The translations under genes were made by a program, and so were the position numbers. From positions 62,001 to 126,000 of the forward strand of contig JACEFZ010014575.1 in assembly GCA_014155875.1 (NCBI GenBank): a stretch of DNA of 64,000 nt. The letters are read 5' to 3'. Under the pieces are notes generated by a model. It saw only the letters and a list, made by a program, of their open reading frames with translations. It did no database searches and was not told the DNA's origin. Positions 1-11,300 of the stretch are shown piece after piece. Within the stretch, counting starts at the first letter, position 1; each line of letters starts with the position of its first letter. The stretch comes from Cepaea nemoralis (taxonomy: Eukaryota; Mollusca; Gastropoda; Stylommatophora; Helicidae).

Positions 1-1210
1 ACTACCTCACCAACAAATGACAGGATAGAAGAGACCAGCAGCTGTACAAATACTACCTCACCAACAAATGACAGGATAGAAGAGACCAGCAGCTGTACAA
101 ATACTACCTCACCAACAAATGACAGGACAGAAGAGACCAGCCGCTGTACAAATACTACCTCACCAACAAATGACAGGATAGAAGAGACCAGCAGCTGTAC
201 AAATACTACCTCACCAACAAATGACAGGATAGAAGAGACCAGCAGTCGTACAAATACTACCTCACCAACAAATGACAGGATAGAAGAGACCAGCTGCTGT
301 ACAAATACTACCTCACCAACAAATGACAGGATAGAAGAGACCAGCAGCCATACAAATACTACCTCACCAACAAATGACAGGATAGAAGAGACCAGCATCT
401 GTACAAATACTACCTCACCAACAAATGACAGGATAGAAGAGACCAGCATCTGTACAAATACTACCTCACCAACAAATGACAGGATAGAAGAGACCAGCAG
501 CTGTACAAATACTACCTCACCAACAAATGACAGGATAGAAGAGACCAGCAAGCTGTACAAATACTTCCTCACCAACAAATGACAGGATAGAAGAGACCAG
601 CAGTCGTACAAATACTACCTCACCAACAAATGGACAGATAGAGAGAACCAGCTGCTGTAAAATTACTGACTCACCAACAAATGACAGGATAGAAGAGACC
701 AGCAGCCATACAAATACTACCTCACCAACAATGACAGGATAGAAAGACCAGCAGCTGTACAAATATACCTCACCAACAAATGACAGGATAGAAGAGACCA
801 GCAGCTGTACAATACTTCCTCACCAACAAATGACAGGATAGAAGAGACCAGCAGTCGTATCAAATACTACCTCACCAACAATGACAGATAGAAGAGACCA
901 GCTGCTGTACAAATACTACTCACCCACAAATGACAGGATAGAAGAGACCAGCAGCCATACAAATACTACCTCACCAACAAATGACAGGATAGAAGAGACC
1001 AGCATCTGTACAAATACTACCATCACCAACAAATGACAGGATAGAAGAGGACCAGCATCTGTACAAATACTACCTCACCAACAAATGACAGGATAGAAGA
1101 GACCAGCAGCTGTACAAATACTACCATCACCAACAAATGACAGGATAGAAGAGACCACAGCTGTACAAAATACTACCTCACCAACAAATGACAGGATAGA
1201 AGAGACCAGC
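1..1210. repeat. 51-bp satellite array, cut by window edge
   Basis: About 24 units of 51 bp (core ACAAATGACAGGATAGAAG). Units differ at a short variable site (GCAGCTG, GCAGTCG, GCTGCTG, GCAGCCAT, GCATCTG) whose order recurs, giving a higher-order repeat of about seven units. Bases 1-540 are nearly free of indels, whereas from about 545 onward most units carry single-base indels. The array ends in a poly-G stretch near 1210-1230. Confidence 0.97.
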
Positions 1211-1230
1211 GGGGGGTGGGGGGGGGGGTG

Positions 1231-1689
1231 AGGAGAAACCACTACACGCCATGTGTGATGTAAACCTTGGGAAGGTGACCAGTGATGATCTTGGTACCAG
1301 TGCCAATCTTGGTATCAGTGACGACTTGATGAAATGTCTACCTCCATTCTCCTGTATGCTTGTCATTTAGTAAGACACCCGAAAGATGGTGGTTAGAGCT
1401 GGAGACAATCAGTTGTCACACTTATTTCACAAGACAGGTGAGTAACCTGATGACAAGCTCTGTTTTCATATCTCTAGCCTGATGATGGTGCTCAGTCTAT
1501 CAAACTCATCTCCTTCAGATCTACTGCCACAACTTCCCACTGGTCATCCATTGGATGTGGTGAATATAGATTTGTTTAAACTCTGGGGCAGCACCCTTAG
1601 ACTGAAGCGGTAAGGGTCTGTCATCTGTTGAATCCATCTTGTTGATGATTAATGACTGTCTGTATTCATTCTGCTTGCTAATTGATGTT
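1231..1689. other. no gene recognised
   Basis: Unique-looking sequence after the satellite. Short ORFs only. No domain, repeat or RNA gene was recognised. Confidence 0.6.
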
Positions 1690-1850
1690 TTAAACACCAC
1701 AGCTGGCAACATTAATGGGAAAACGGCCAGAGCAAGGCAGAAAGATAACTACCTGGATGGCTTGACCAAATGGCATAATGGGAACAAGAACACAGGCCTC
1801 AGACAAGACTCTGGTGATCCTGTGAGATGGTGAATTATGACCACTTACGT
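1690..1850 (+). mobile_element. non-LTR reverse transcriptase C-terminal fragment
   Basis: Plus-strand reading RQKDNYLDGLTKWHNG followed by DPVRW resembles the C-terminal signature of RTE/L1-like endonuclease-reverse transcriptases (K-R-x-R-G-R-x-x-x-x-Y-L-D-G-L-x-x-W ... D-R-x-x-W). Only about 50 codons remain. Clade cannot be fixed. Confidence 0.5.
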
Positions 1851-1852
1851 TT

Positions 1853-3244
1853 ATCAACATGGCACATAATGTTGATGATGTATAGTAATACAACTGATAC
1901 CAATAACAAACTCCAAGAACTGAGCTCAAGTTTCACCATAATGATTGTGAGTGCTTTGTTATGCTCGACTCACATTGGTGGACCAGCAATTGAAAACTAA
2001 TTTTAGACATTGGTATTATGGTGGCCATGTATGACCTGTTAGAACAAACAATGAGTGTTTAAACAGTGTCGCATTATGCGCACTCAGTTCATTACACCGC
2101 TGCACACCACTGTTCAAAACACATTGTTCTACAAAAGTGCCTGCGCTAGAGAGCATCGGAATGTTAGGAAGGTGGCATCACATATAAAAATAGTAGTGTC
2201 ATCCGATGATGCGAAACCATTGGTCGACCTCACAAGGATAGCGTCGTTGCAAGGACTGATGGGTAGGGGAGAGCCTTGATTTGGCACATACAGTTTGATA
2301 TTCTAAGCCGGTTGGGTTTTTCGTATGGAGTATCTTATAATTGTGTGTCCCTCGCCTGATTCATGTCGGAATGCCTCTTAAACTGGATATGTAGCTGACA
2401 TTTGAGTCAGGTAAAGCTTTGTGTGTATGAGATATGTGTGTGAAGGTTCCAGCACGAAGGAATAAATATTCTTCCATCTGGAGATAGCCGCCACCTCTCT
2501 CCCTGTTCGGGCAATGGCTAATTCTGCCATCACTGTCTAGAGAATATCTGACTCCATCTATCTTCTGTTTCCAAAAGAGAAGTTCTGTACGTACACTATC
2601 TCTTAAGCTGTGAGAAGAGGCCAGTCTAAGCCCAGATTGCTATTCTAATCTAAACCCTTATAGCTTTCTGATTGCATTCAGAGCAGGTTTAGTCAAAGAC
2701 AAGCTATGATGTCTGTGCCGACCGTTGCCCCCTTTTTAAATCCACAGCCAATCTTCAACACACGGGAATGAGAGAAGGAGGAATGAAAGTTTTCTTCCTC
2801 TTGTCTTTATACGTTCGTGGTGTGAAGAATGTGTGATGCATGACTGATTAGCACTGATGACAGGTCCAGCGTTTTAAACTGCTGTGATATATTCGAACCG
2901 AGTTGCAGAATGACCGACACTGCATCTGGCACTCTGATCGAACTGCAGTCAGGCTAACAACCCAATCCAGGCACTCCAGTGAATGAAGAAGAAGATGATT
3001 GGTGTTAGAATGAGAGAATGAGTTGTACATTGTCCTCTCATCTCTATATATATGTTGTTGTTAATGGATGAGAAGCGGTGTGAAATTTCACAATGAATAC
3101 TTCACCTGCACCTCAATATTCATACCATACACATGACAATCATTATACTTATGAGTGAAAATATTCATTATATGCTTCCTTACATTATTGCTTTGATTCA
3201 ACCTGTGGAATGTTATTTTATTAAATCACCTCCCTGTTTGAAAG
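1853..3244. other. no gene recognised, AT-rich flank
   Basis: Downstream flank of DHX8. No ORF longer than about 75 codons and no recognisable domain. A short TA-dinucleotide run lies near 3043-3054. Confidence 0.5.
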
Positions 3245-3258
3245 AGTAAGTAAAGGAA

Positions 3259-4552
3259 GATATACATCTTATGCTTTCATGCATTATCATTACTAATCAG
3301 CCTGGGGAATATCATTAGTAATATTTGAATAACGAAGACACAAACAATAGATTGCACGATTTATTGCCTGGCATATTTCGCTGCATCTCGTCAGGTACAT
3401 ACTGCAGAACTCACACAACTTACGTGAAATTAACTAGATAAATCCTTCAAGTTGAAATATACACAATTTCGCACAGTAATGTCGATTGTCTACCACGGTA
3501 ATTTTAAGCTGACTAACATGTCTTTCTGTTTACACAATTCTGGCTTGCGTTGATAGATCATAATTGCTTCTGCAAATTTTAACAAGCGAGTATTCTGTGT
3601 TCTAAACAACACGCGAAATGCAGTCTCTCTGGACACAACATGGCGACTGGCAACAATGTGCTTGCCGATTGAAGACGCCGGGAGCTTCCGGTGTGTCGGC
3701 TCCTCGTGGCTATCATCTCCTGTGTGTTGTATCTTGTTGACCCATTGAGGTATGTGTTCTAACACCCGTTTGTTAAGCTGTCTCTCCGTTCGGCCAATGT
3801 AAACGGCCTGGCATCTACATGTGAATTGGTAAATACAATTGTTTGTGGCGTACAGAGGAACAGGCTCTTTGACTGTTGGTGTAGGAATGGGTACGGTTTT
3901 ACATCTAATGACTGGAGTTGCCGCACAGAATGTTTGACCTACTGCTGTAGTAAGCCGGTCTTGTAGACGTTGCATTACGTCATCCCCTCGAAAGGTTAGC
4001 TGGATGAATACCTTGAGTTTAGGGACTGTAGTTACGTCTGCTTTGGGTTTGGGCTGTTGGCAATGGCGCTTTATAAATCCTGTGGAGTACCCATTCAGGT
4101 TTAAGACATTCTTCAGAGTTTCAAATTCCTCTGTCAGTGTGTCCTGGGTGCATATCTTTCTAGCACGGTCAAACAAGGTCCGTACTAAGCCCCGTTTGTA
4201 CTGGACAGGTGTGAAGCTCTGAAAATTTAGGTATTGGCCAGTCCATGTTTCTTTGCGATACACCGATCTTTGAATTGTGCCGTCTGCTCTACGTCTCATT
4301 AGAATATCTAGGAACGGTAACGCTTCGTTGTGTTCGTGTTCCATAGATAGAGAGATGTTTTTATGCGTCTTGTTCATTGTGGCCTGAAACGATGTTGCTT
4401 GTAGCTCGTCTGTGGTGATGATTAGTATATCGTCCACATAACGCCGGTAAAAGGCCAAGTTGTTGATGTCTGAGGATCTCTTTTCTTCTAAGTGTGCCAT
4501 GAAGATGTCCGCTAGAATAGGACCAAGAGGATATTGCACCCCTGTCTGTAAA
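3259..4552 (-). mobile_element. Penelope-like retroelement, 5'-truncated
   Basis: A minus-strand ORF (stop at 3490) reads PLGPILADIFMAHLE, then FYRRYVDDILI (RT catalytic YVDD), a thumb region, and ends with NCIYQFTC, AVYIGRTERQLNKRVLEHIP. The last block is the GIY-YIG endonuclease that defines endonuclease-positive Penelope-like elements. The N-terminal part of RT is missing. Flanking 14-bp direct repeats AGTAAGTAAAGGAA at 3245-3258 and 4553-4566 look like a target-site duplication, which would make this a complete insertion event of about 1.3 kb. The ORF itself is uninterrupted for about 345 codons, so the copy is probably young. It lies downstream of DHX8 and in the same orientation. Confidence 0.9.
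3353..3399 (-). ncRNA. hammerhead-ribozyme-like motif in the Penelope-like element
   Basis: Downstream of the ORF, the minus strand has CTGACGA (3388-3394), an eight-base stem/loop II, GAAA (3376-3379), a GCC/GGC helix and an ATC cleavage triplet (3358-3360). A 5-bp stem I can form between TGTAC and GTGCA. These are the conserved hammerhead core boxes, and hammerheads are known in the terminal repeats of Penelope-like elements. Stems are short, so activity as a monomer is doubtful. Confidence 0.5.
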
Positions 4553-4566
4553 AGTAAGTAAAGGAA

Positions 4567-5035
4567 ATGACAGATGAAGTGGGGAGGAATAACCAGGAAC
4601 TGTAACTAGGCAGACTAAACATCTGAGGCAGCCCTGAATTGGTAACATGAGTTTATATGAATGATATGCACCATCACCCTGTTCTTTACCATCACTGTTT
4701 AGGATCAGATCTTGCTGTGTGCATTCCTTCATGAACTCTCCATCACTCATTTACTAGCCTTGTCATTCTCTGTGTCTGTGTCCTCTGTGAGAACATCAGC
4801 CCAAACAGATCACTATGTACAAGAGCAGAAGAAGTGGTAGCTTGCCAGATGAATTGAAGGAGCCTGATACCAGTACAAAGAAGAGACACTTTAGCTCTCA
4901 CTTGCAGGTACTTCCTGAATCTTCTACTTTCTATCACTTCTATCTGTAGCCCTTTCCATTCTTGTCAGCAGGAGAACTATCACCAGTTGAACATAGGATC
5001 ACCATGTTTATTCAAATCAGGTGAGGAAGACGGTG
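4567..5035. other. no gene recognised
   Basis: Contains interrupted short minus-strand ORFs; a faint resemblance to copia-type integrase was considered but is too weak to call. Confidence 0.4.
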
Positions 5036-5157
5036 TTCGCAGATTATTGCAGAGCTATAGCAGATTATTGCAGATCTATAGCAGATCCATTGCAGATTTA
5101 TCGCAGATCCATTGTAGATCTATAGCAGATTATCACAGATCCATTGCCAACTTATCG
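5036..5157. repeat. degenerate 14-16-bp tandem repeat
   Basis: About eight imperfect copies of GCAGATCTAT/GCAGATTATT-type units, e.g. at 5038, 5052, 5066, 5082 and 5096. Units differ by several bases, so the array is old. Confidence 0.8.
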
Positions 5158-5159
5158 GA

Positions 5160-6626
5160 TGGATGGACAGACTGTTGAGTGAAGGAGGGACAAAACCAGA
5201 ACCAATGCCAATGATCAGCTGAAGAACATTAGGGATTCTTGCATTGCGTTAAATGGTCAGTTACCCCGAATTTGTTATTGGAAAACAATTCATAGAGGAG
5301 CTGCCAACCTGATAACTTCCAGAGAATCTAGTGCTCAATGTTGACTAGGTGTCCTTCTAAAGCCAGCATGTCAGTCCCAATCCCATCTCACCATCAACAT
5401 TAATTAACTGAATTAATTTCCCTTAAACATTAAGGAAATTAAGAATGGACTGAGAACAGTAACGAATAACAACCAGTGATAAATGTGTTGAGAGAACTTC
5501 ATTTATTTACAACATCTTCAGTCCATGGAAATTCCCATAACATTGTGTGTAAACCAGAGACTTTGTTAGGAGGAACTTGTGGTTAAGCACAGTGGCTATC
5601 TGGACTGATTCATTCATAGATCAAATGGGAGTTAAATGATCCTTACAGGACTTACTGACATTATCTCTTGGTTTACTGATTGTATTACATGTTCCAGAAT
5701 TGCTTAACTGGCTTTTATCTCCATAGCATTTTATTCAATAAACAAATTTCACTTTTACTTCCTCTTTTGTCGGGTACATTGTGATGTGACAAAACTTTTA
5801 TATGTGTTTAGTTAACATTACTAACTCACATACTTGAAGAATCTGGAACGATAGGTGGCTGGGTAACCACGAATAGACAGCAACGTTCCTGTACTATTGT
5901 AAGCACCCAGATTCCAGGTTATTCATAAAGGAGAACTTAATATCAAATAAATTTTCTTGTAAACGTTTCACCTATAAGGGAAAATGGATACAAGTGGGGG
6001 ACACGAGCTAGATAAGTAACTCCTTTCTGGGAAGGCTAAGTTTGGAGGGACATCATCAATATTACCGGGAAACCCCTAGATTTCCTGAGCCAATATGGGG
6101 CACTTTAGCTTCCAAAGATCCACTCCCTGCAAACGAAATTAGTCCCATCCTTCTTTCTTGACTTTAACACGGGGCAGGCCAGGGTGGGTACTGCATTCTC
6201 CTCCCAATATACCACAATAGCATAAGCAAAATTAGCATTAACTTGCGCACCAATTTTTTAATGATGAAATATAGTTTTTGAAAACATTGTGTAGTGAAAA
6301 AAAAAAACATCCCTTAAAAACCCTTCAGCAAGTATCAGCCAGCAAGCCACTTGGTGCAGCAGACGCAAGAGTTTGTTTTCCTTTTTACATGATAGTTTTG
6401 ACTTCTCTTGGCCTTGAACTCTTAAGTTTATAATTCTATACACTGCTTTATATACATTGTGTATTTTAGTTACATTAATTCTACTTCTTGTCTGTAAACA
6501 ATTTTGCCAACACAGCTGTTCTAGATCATCTATAAACAGAGTCCTGAAACATCAACAACCAACCGCTACCCGAGTCTGCAGATTGGAGACTCGGGACAGA
6601 ACATTTGGGAACTGCCAGTCTCTAAA
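5160..6626. other. DHX8 3' UTR/downstream flank
   Basis: No other ORF or element recognised. The mature 3' end of DHX8 should lie here; the exact site cannot be fixed from sequence. Confidence 0.5.
5730..5735 (-). promoter_or_regulatory. candidate poly(A) signal for DHX8
   Basis: Minus-strand AATAAA about 0.9 kb downstream of the DHX8 stop. No nearer canonical hexamer stood out. Such hexamers are common by chance in AT-rich sequence, so this is only a candidate. Confidence 0.2.
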
Positions 6627-6864
6627 CTAAAATGTAACTTTTGTGTGAAACTTTCTGAACGCCCTGGAGATCCTCCAGGAGTTGGGCTCTTCGTATTTGT
6701 TGTACAATGGCTCAATCTTCTGCTGCTTTTTCTGCTTGCTGAGCTTGGTGGGGTCTGAGTGTTTGAAGAACTTGGGTGCAAACTCCACCAGCCACTTGGG
6801 GTCAATGGCTGTGACCTCTCTCATGTATTCTTTGGTGGTCAGCACCAGCTCGTGGTAGATCACC
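6627..6864 (-). CDS. DHX8: DHX8 terminal exon: C-terminus and stop
   Basis: Encodes [60 protein letters not shown] and [18 protein letters not shown], then TAG. DHX8 normally ends shortly after SRAFR, so this protein has an extension of roughly six residues. The acceptor CTCTCTAG|GGTGATC at 6865 is repeated 12 more times upstream as part of a 52-bp minisatellite that also copies the first four exon bases. Confidence 0.95.
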
Positions 6865-7534
6865 CTAGAGAGGAACCAAGAAGACAGTCAGCACTCACAT
6901 GTGGTGAACACTCACCCTAGAGAGGAACCAAGAAGACAGTCAGCACTCACATGTGGTGAACACTCACCCTAGAGAGGAACCAAGAAGACAGTCAACACTC
7001 ACATGTGGTGAACACTCACCCTAGAGAGGAACCAAGAAGATAGTCAGCACTCACATGTGGTGAACACTCACCCTAGAGAGGAACCAAGAAGACAGTCAGC
7101 ACTCACATGTGGTGAACACTCACCCTAGAGAGGAACCAAGAAGACAGTCAACACTCACATGTGGTGAACACTCACCCTAGAGAGAAACCAAGAAGACAGT
7201 CAGCACTCACATGTGGTGACCACTCACCCTAGAGAGGAACCAAGAAGACAGTCAGCACTCACATGTGGCGAACACTCACCCTAGAGAGGAACCAAGAAGA
7301 CAGTCAACATCACATGTGGTGAACACTCACCCTAGAGAGGAACCAAGAAGACAGTCAGCACTCACATGTGGTGAACACTAACCCTAGAGAGGAACCAAGA
7401 AGACAGTCAACACTCACATGTGGTGAACACTCACCCTAGAGAGGAACCAAGAAGACAGTCAACACTCACATGTGGTGAACACTCACCCTAGAGAGGAACC
7501 AAGAAGACAGTCAACACTCACATGTGGTGAACAC
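6865..7534 (-). repeat. 52-bp minisatellite made of the terminal-exon splice acceptor
   Basis: Thirteen units spaced by 52 bp (one 51) beginning at the real acceptor. In gene orientation each unit carries a branch-point-like TGCTGAC, the tract TGTCTTCTTGGTTCCTCTCTAG and the first exon bases GGTG. Each also carries GTGAGT twice. The unit at 7380 has one changed base near the AG. The array ends at 7534 with ordinary intron sequence. Confidence 0.97.
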
Positions 7535-7607
7535 AAAAACCTCCATACAAGATCAAGCACAGCTATACATCTAGCTGCATCATAGTAATCAAATTACATA
7601 AATAGTT

Positions 7608-7685
7608 AGCTAGTTAGTCGCGGTTCCAACTTCAAGGCAGTGGGTCGTCCCCGTCATGCTCAGTTCCTGTGCCAGTGAGTATCAC
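7608..7685. repeat. dispersed repeat, copy 1
   Basis: Matches 22723-22800 (TTCCAACTTCA...TTCCTGTGCCAGTGA) with scattered differences. The family was not recognised. Confidence 0.7.
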
Positions 7686-8108
7686 ACAAAGTGCTCCTCA
7701 CTGCCCAATATGAAAAGTGGAACAGACAGGAGTGTCAGCAAGCCAACAGCCCGCACAGGTACACTGTGCATAATGTCGCCTCCAGAATGCCAGCACAAAA
7801 GTCCTCCACAAAAAATACAGTTCATCGTTGATGGAAACAGCAGTCACCAGAAAGACTTCATTAACCCGGGTTTTATCCCACATGGTTTGGTCTCTTTGTG
7901 CAGGCCAACCCGCCGAAAGCACCGCAAAAAATACGAACTCCAAGCTCCAGTGACAACTCCCAGGAGTCAAATGCACTTGTGGACCGAAAAGGCATATCAG
8001 TCAATTCAGCAAAAACCAACCATTGTTCCGAACAGACAGTTCACTGTGCAAACAATAGCAGACAGATGTAAACGCATTCCACACGAATTTCACAGCTCAC
8101 AGTGTTGA
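7656..8108 (+). other. 150-codon ORF of unknown nature
   Basis: Opens MLSSCASEYHTKCSS and ends HEFHSSQC, basic and serine/threonine-rich, overlapping the dispersed repeat at its start. I do not recognise a domain. It is antisense to DHX8 within the last intron and may be part of an unclassified repeat. A chance ORF is likely. Confidence 0.2.
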
Positions 8109-8397
8109 GCCACACATTCACTCAGTAGCAGGGTGGCAGAACCATGCACTACCAGTCCAACATGAGGAAAATGTGAACGTAAACCGTAGCCACAAGTATA
8201 AACACTCCAGAGGCCTTAATGGTTCAATGCCTAACCGCCATGTTGGGGACCGGAAGCATAAATAGCAATACAATAACACTAACTGTGAAACAATTATAGA
8301 AACAGTTACTGAATTGCAGCGACACAGCAAAAAGTCAAGACAAGACTAAGATATCTCTACACCCCAGGTTAGAACAGAAATGATTAAACAACACTGT

Positions 8398-11300
8398 AAG
8401 AGAACAGACTAACAAGAAAGTCAGGTGTCTCTACAAGCCAGGGTAGAAGAGAACAGACTAACAAGTCAGGTGTCTCTACAAGCCAGGGTAGAAGAGAACA
8501 GACTAACAAGACAGTCAGGTGTCTCTACAAGCCAGGGTAGAATAGAACAGACTAACAAGACAGTCAGGTGTCTCTACAAGCCAGGGTAGAAGAGAACAGA
8601 CTAACAAGACAGTCAGGTGTCTCTACAAGCCAGGGTAGAATAGAACAGACTAACAAGACAGTCAGGTGTCTCTACAAGCCAGGGTAGAATAGAACAGACT
8701 AACAAGTCAGTCAGGTGTCTCTACAAGCCAGGGTAGAATAGAACAGACTAACAAGTCAGGTGTCTCTACAACGCAGGGTAGAAGAGAACAGACTAACAAG
8801 AGAGTCAGGTGTCTCTACAAGCCAGGGTAGAATAGAACAGACTAACAAGACAGGTGTCTCTACAAGCCAGGGTAGAAGAGAACAGACTAACAAGACAGTC
8901 AGGTGTCTCTACAAGCCAGGGTAGAAGAGAACAGACTAACAAGTCAGGTGTCTCTACAAGCCAGGGTAGAAGAGAACAGACTAACAAGTCAGGTGTCTCT
9001 ACAACCCAGGGTAGAAGAGAACAGACTAACAAGAGAGTCAGGTGTCTCTACAAGCCAGGGTAGAATAGAACAGACTAACAAGACAGTCAGGTGTCTCTAC
9101 AAGCCAGGGTAGAAGAGAACAGACTAACAAGTCAGGTGTCTCTACAACCCAGGGTAGAATAGAACAGACTAACAAGTCAGGTGTCTCTACAAGCCAGGGT
9201 AGAAGAGAACAGACTAACAAGTCAGGTGTCTCTACAAGCCAGGGTAGAAGAGAACAGACTAACAAGAGAGTCAGGTGTCTCTACAACCCAGGGTAGAAGA
9301 GAACAGACTAACAAGTCAGGTGTCTCTACAACCCAGGGTAGAAGAGAACAGACTAACAAGTCAGTCAGGTGTCTCTACAAGCCAGGGTAGAAGAGACCAG
9401 ACTAACAAGTCAGTCAGGTGTCTCTACAAGCCAGGGTAGAATAGAACAGACTAACAAGTCAGGTGTCTCTACAAGCCAGGGTAGAAGAGAACAGACTAAC
9501 AAGTCAGGTGTCTCTACAAGCCAGGGTAGAAGAGCACAGACTAACAAGACAGTCAGGTGTCTCTACAAGCCAGGGTAGAAGAGAACAGACTAACAAGACA
9601 GTCAGGTGTCTCTACAACCCAGGGTAGAAGAGAACAGACTAACAAGTCAGGTGTCTCTACAAGCCAGGGTAGAAGAGAACAGACTAACAAGTCAGGTGTC
9701 TCTACAAGCCAGGGTAGAAGAGAACAGACTAACAAGTCAGGTGTCTCTACAAGCCAGGGTAGAAGAGAACAGACTAACAAGACAGTCAGGTGTCTCTACA
9801 AGCCAGGGTAGAATAGAACAGACTAACAAGTCAGGTGTCTCTACAAGCCAGGGTAGAAGAGAACAGACTAACAAGTCAGGTGTCTCTACAAGCCAGGGTA
9901 GAAGAGAACAGACTAACAAGACAGTCAGGTGTCTCTACAGGCCAGGGTAGAAGAGAACAGACTAACAAGTCAGGTGTCTCTACAACCCAGGGTAGAAGAG
10001 AACAGACTAACAAGTCAGGTGTCTCTACAAGCCAGGGTAGAAGAGAACAGACTAACAAGTCAGGTGTCTCTACAAGCCAGGGTAGAAGAGAACAGACTAA
10101 CAAGTCAGGTGTCTCTACAAGCCAGGGTAGAAGAGAACAGACTAACAAGACAGTCAGGTGTCTCTACAACCCAGGGTAGAAGAGAACAGACTAACAAGAG
10201 AGTCAGGTGTCTCTACAACCCAGGGTAGAAGAGAACAGACTAACAAGAGAGTCAGGTGTCTCTACAACCCAGGGTAGAATAGAACAGACTAACAAGTCAG
10301 GTGTCTCTACAACCCAGGGTAGAATAGAACAGACTAACAAGTCAGGTGTCTCTACAAGCCAGGGTAGAATAGAACAGACTAACAAGTCAGCTGTCTCTAC
10401 AACCCAGGGTAGAATAGAACAGACTAACAAGTCAGCTGTCTCTACAAGCCAGGGTAGAATAGAACAGACTAACAAGTCAGGTGTCTCTACAAGCCAGGGT
10501 AGAATAGAACAGACTAACAAGTCAGGTGTCTCTACAACCCAAGGTAGAATAGAACAGACTAACAAGTCAGTCAGGTGTCTCTACAAGCCAGGGTAGAATA
10601 GAACAGACTAACAAGTCAGGTGTCTCTACAACCCAGGGTAGAAGAGAACAGACTAACAAGAGAGTCAGGTGTCTCTACAAGCCAGGGTAGAATAGAACAG
10701 ACTAACAAGTCAGGTGTCTCTACAAGCCAGGGTAGAATAGAACAGACTAACAAGTCAGGTGTCTCTACAAGCCAGGGTAGAAGAGAACAGACTAACAAGT
10801 CAGGTGTCTCTACAACCCAGGGTAGAAGAGAACAGACTAACAAGTCAGGTGTCTCTACAACCCAGGGTAGAAGAGAACAGACTAACAAGTCAGTCAGGTG
10901 TCTCTACAAGCCAGGGTAGAAGAGAACAGACTAACAAGTCAGTCAGGTGTCTCTACAAGCCAGGGTAGAATAGAACAGACTAACAAGTCAGGTGTCTCTA
11001 CAAGCCAGGGTAGAATAGAACAGACTAACAAGTCAGGTGTCTCTACAAGCCAGGGTAGAATAGAACAGACTAACAAGACAGGTGTCTCTACAAGCCAGGG
11101 TAGAAGAGAACAGACTAACAAGTCAGTTGTCTCTACAAGCAAGGGTAGAAGAGAACAGACTAACAAGTCAGGTGTCTCTACAACCCAGGGTAGAAGAGAA
11201 CAGACTAACAAGTCAGGTGTCTCTACAAGCCAGGGTAGAAGAGAACAGACTAACAAGTCAGGTGTCTCTACAACCCAGGGTAGAAGAGAACAGACTAACA

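Noticed and set aside
4567..4990. Copia-type LTR integrase fragment on the minus strand
   Set aside because: Words such as VHSDLFGLM and EFMKECTQ recall copia integrase, but the match is short, broken by stops and lacks the DDE residues.
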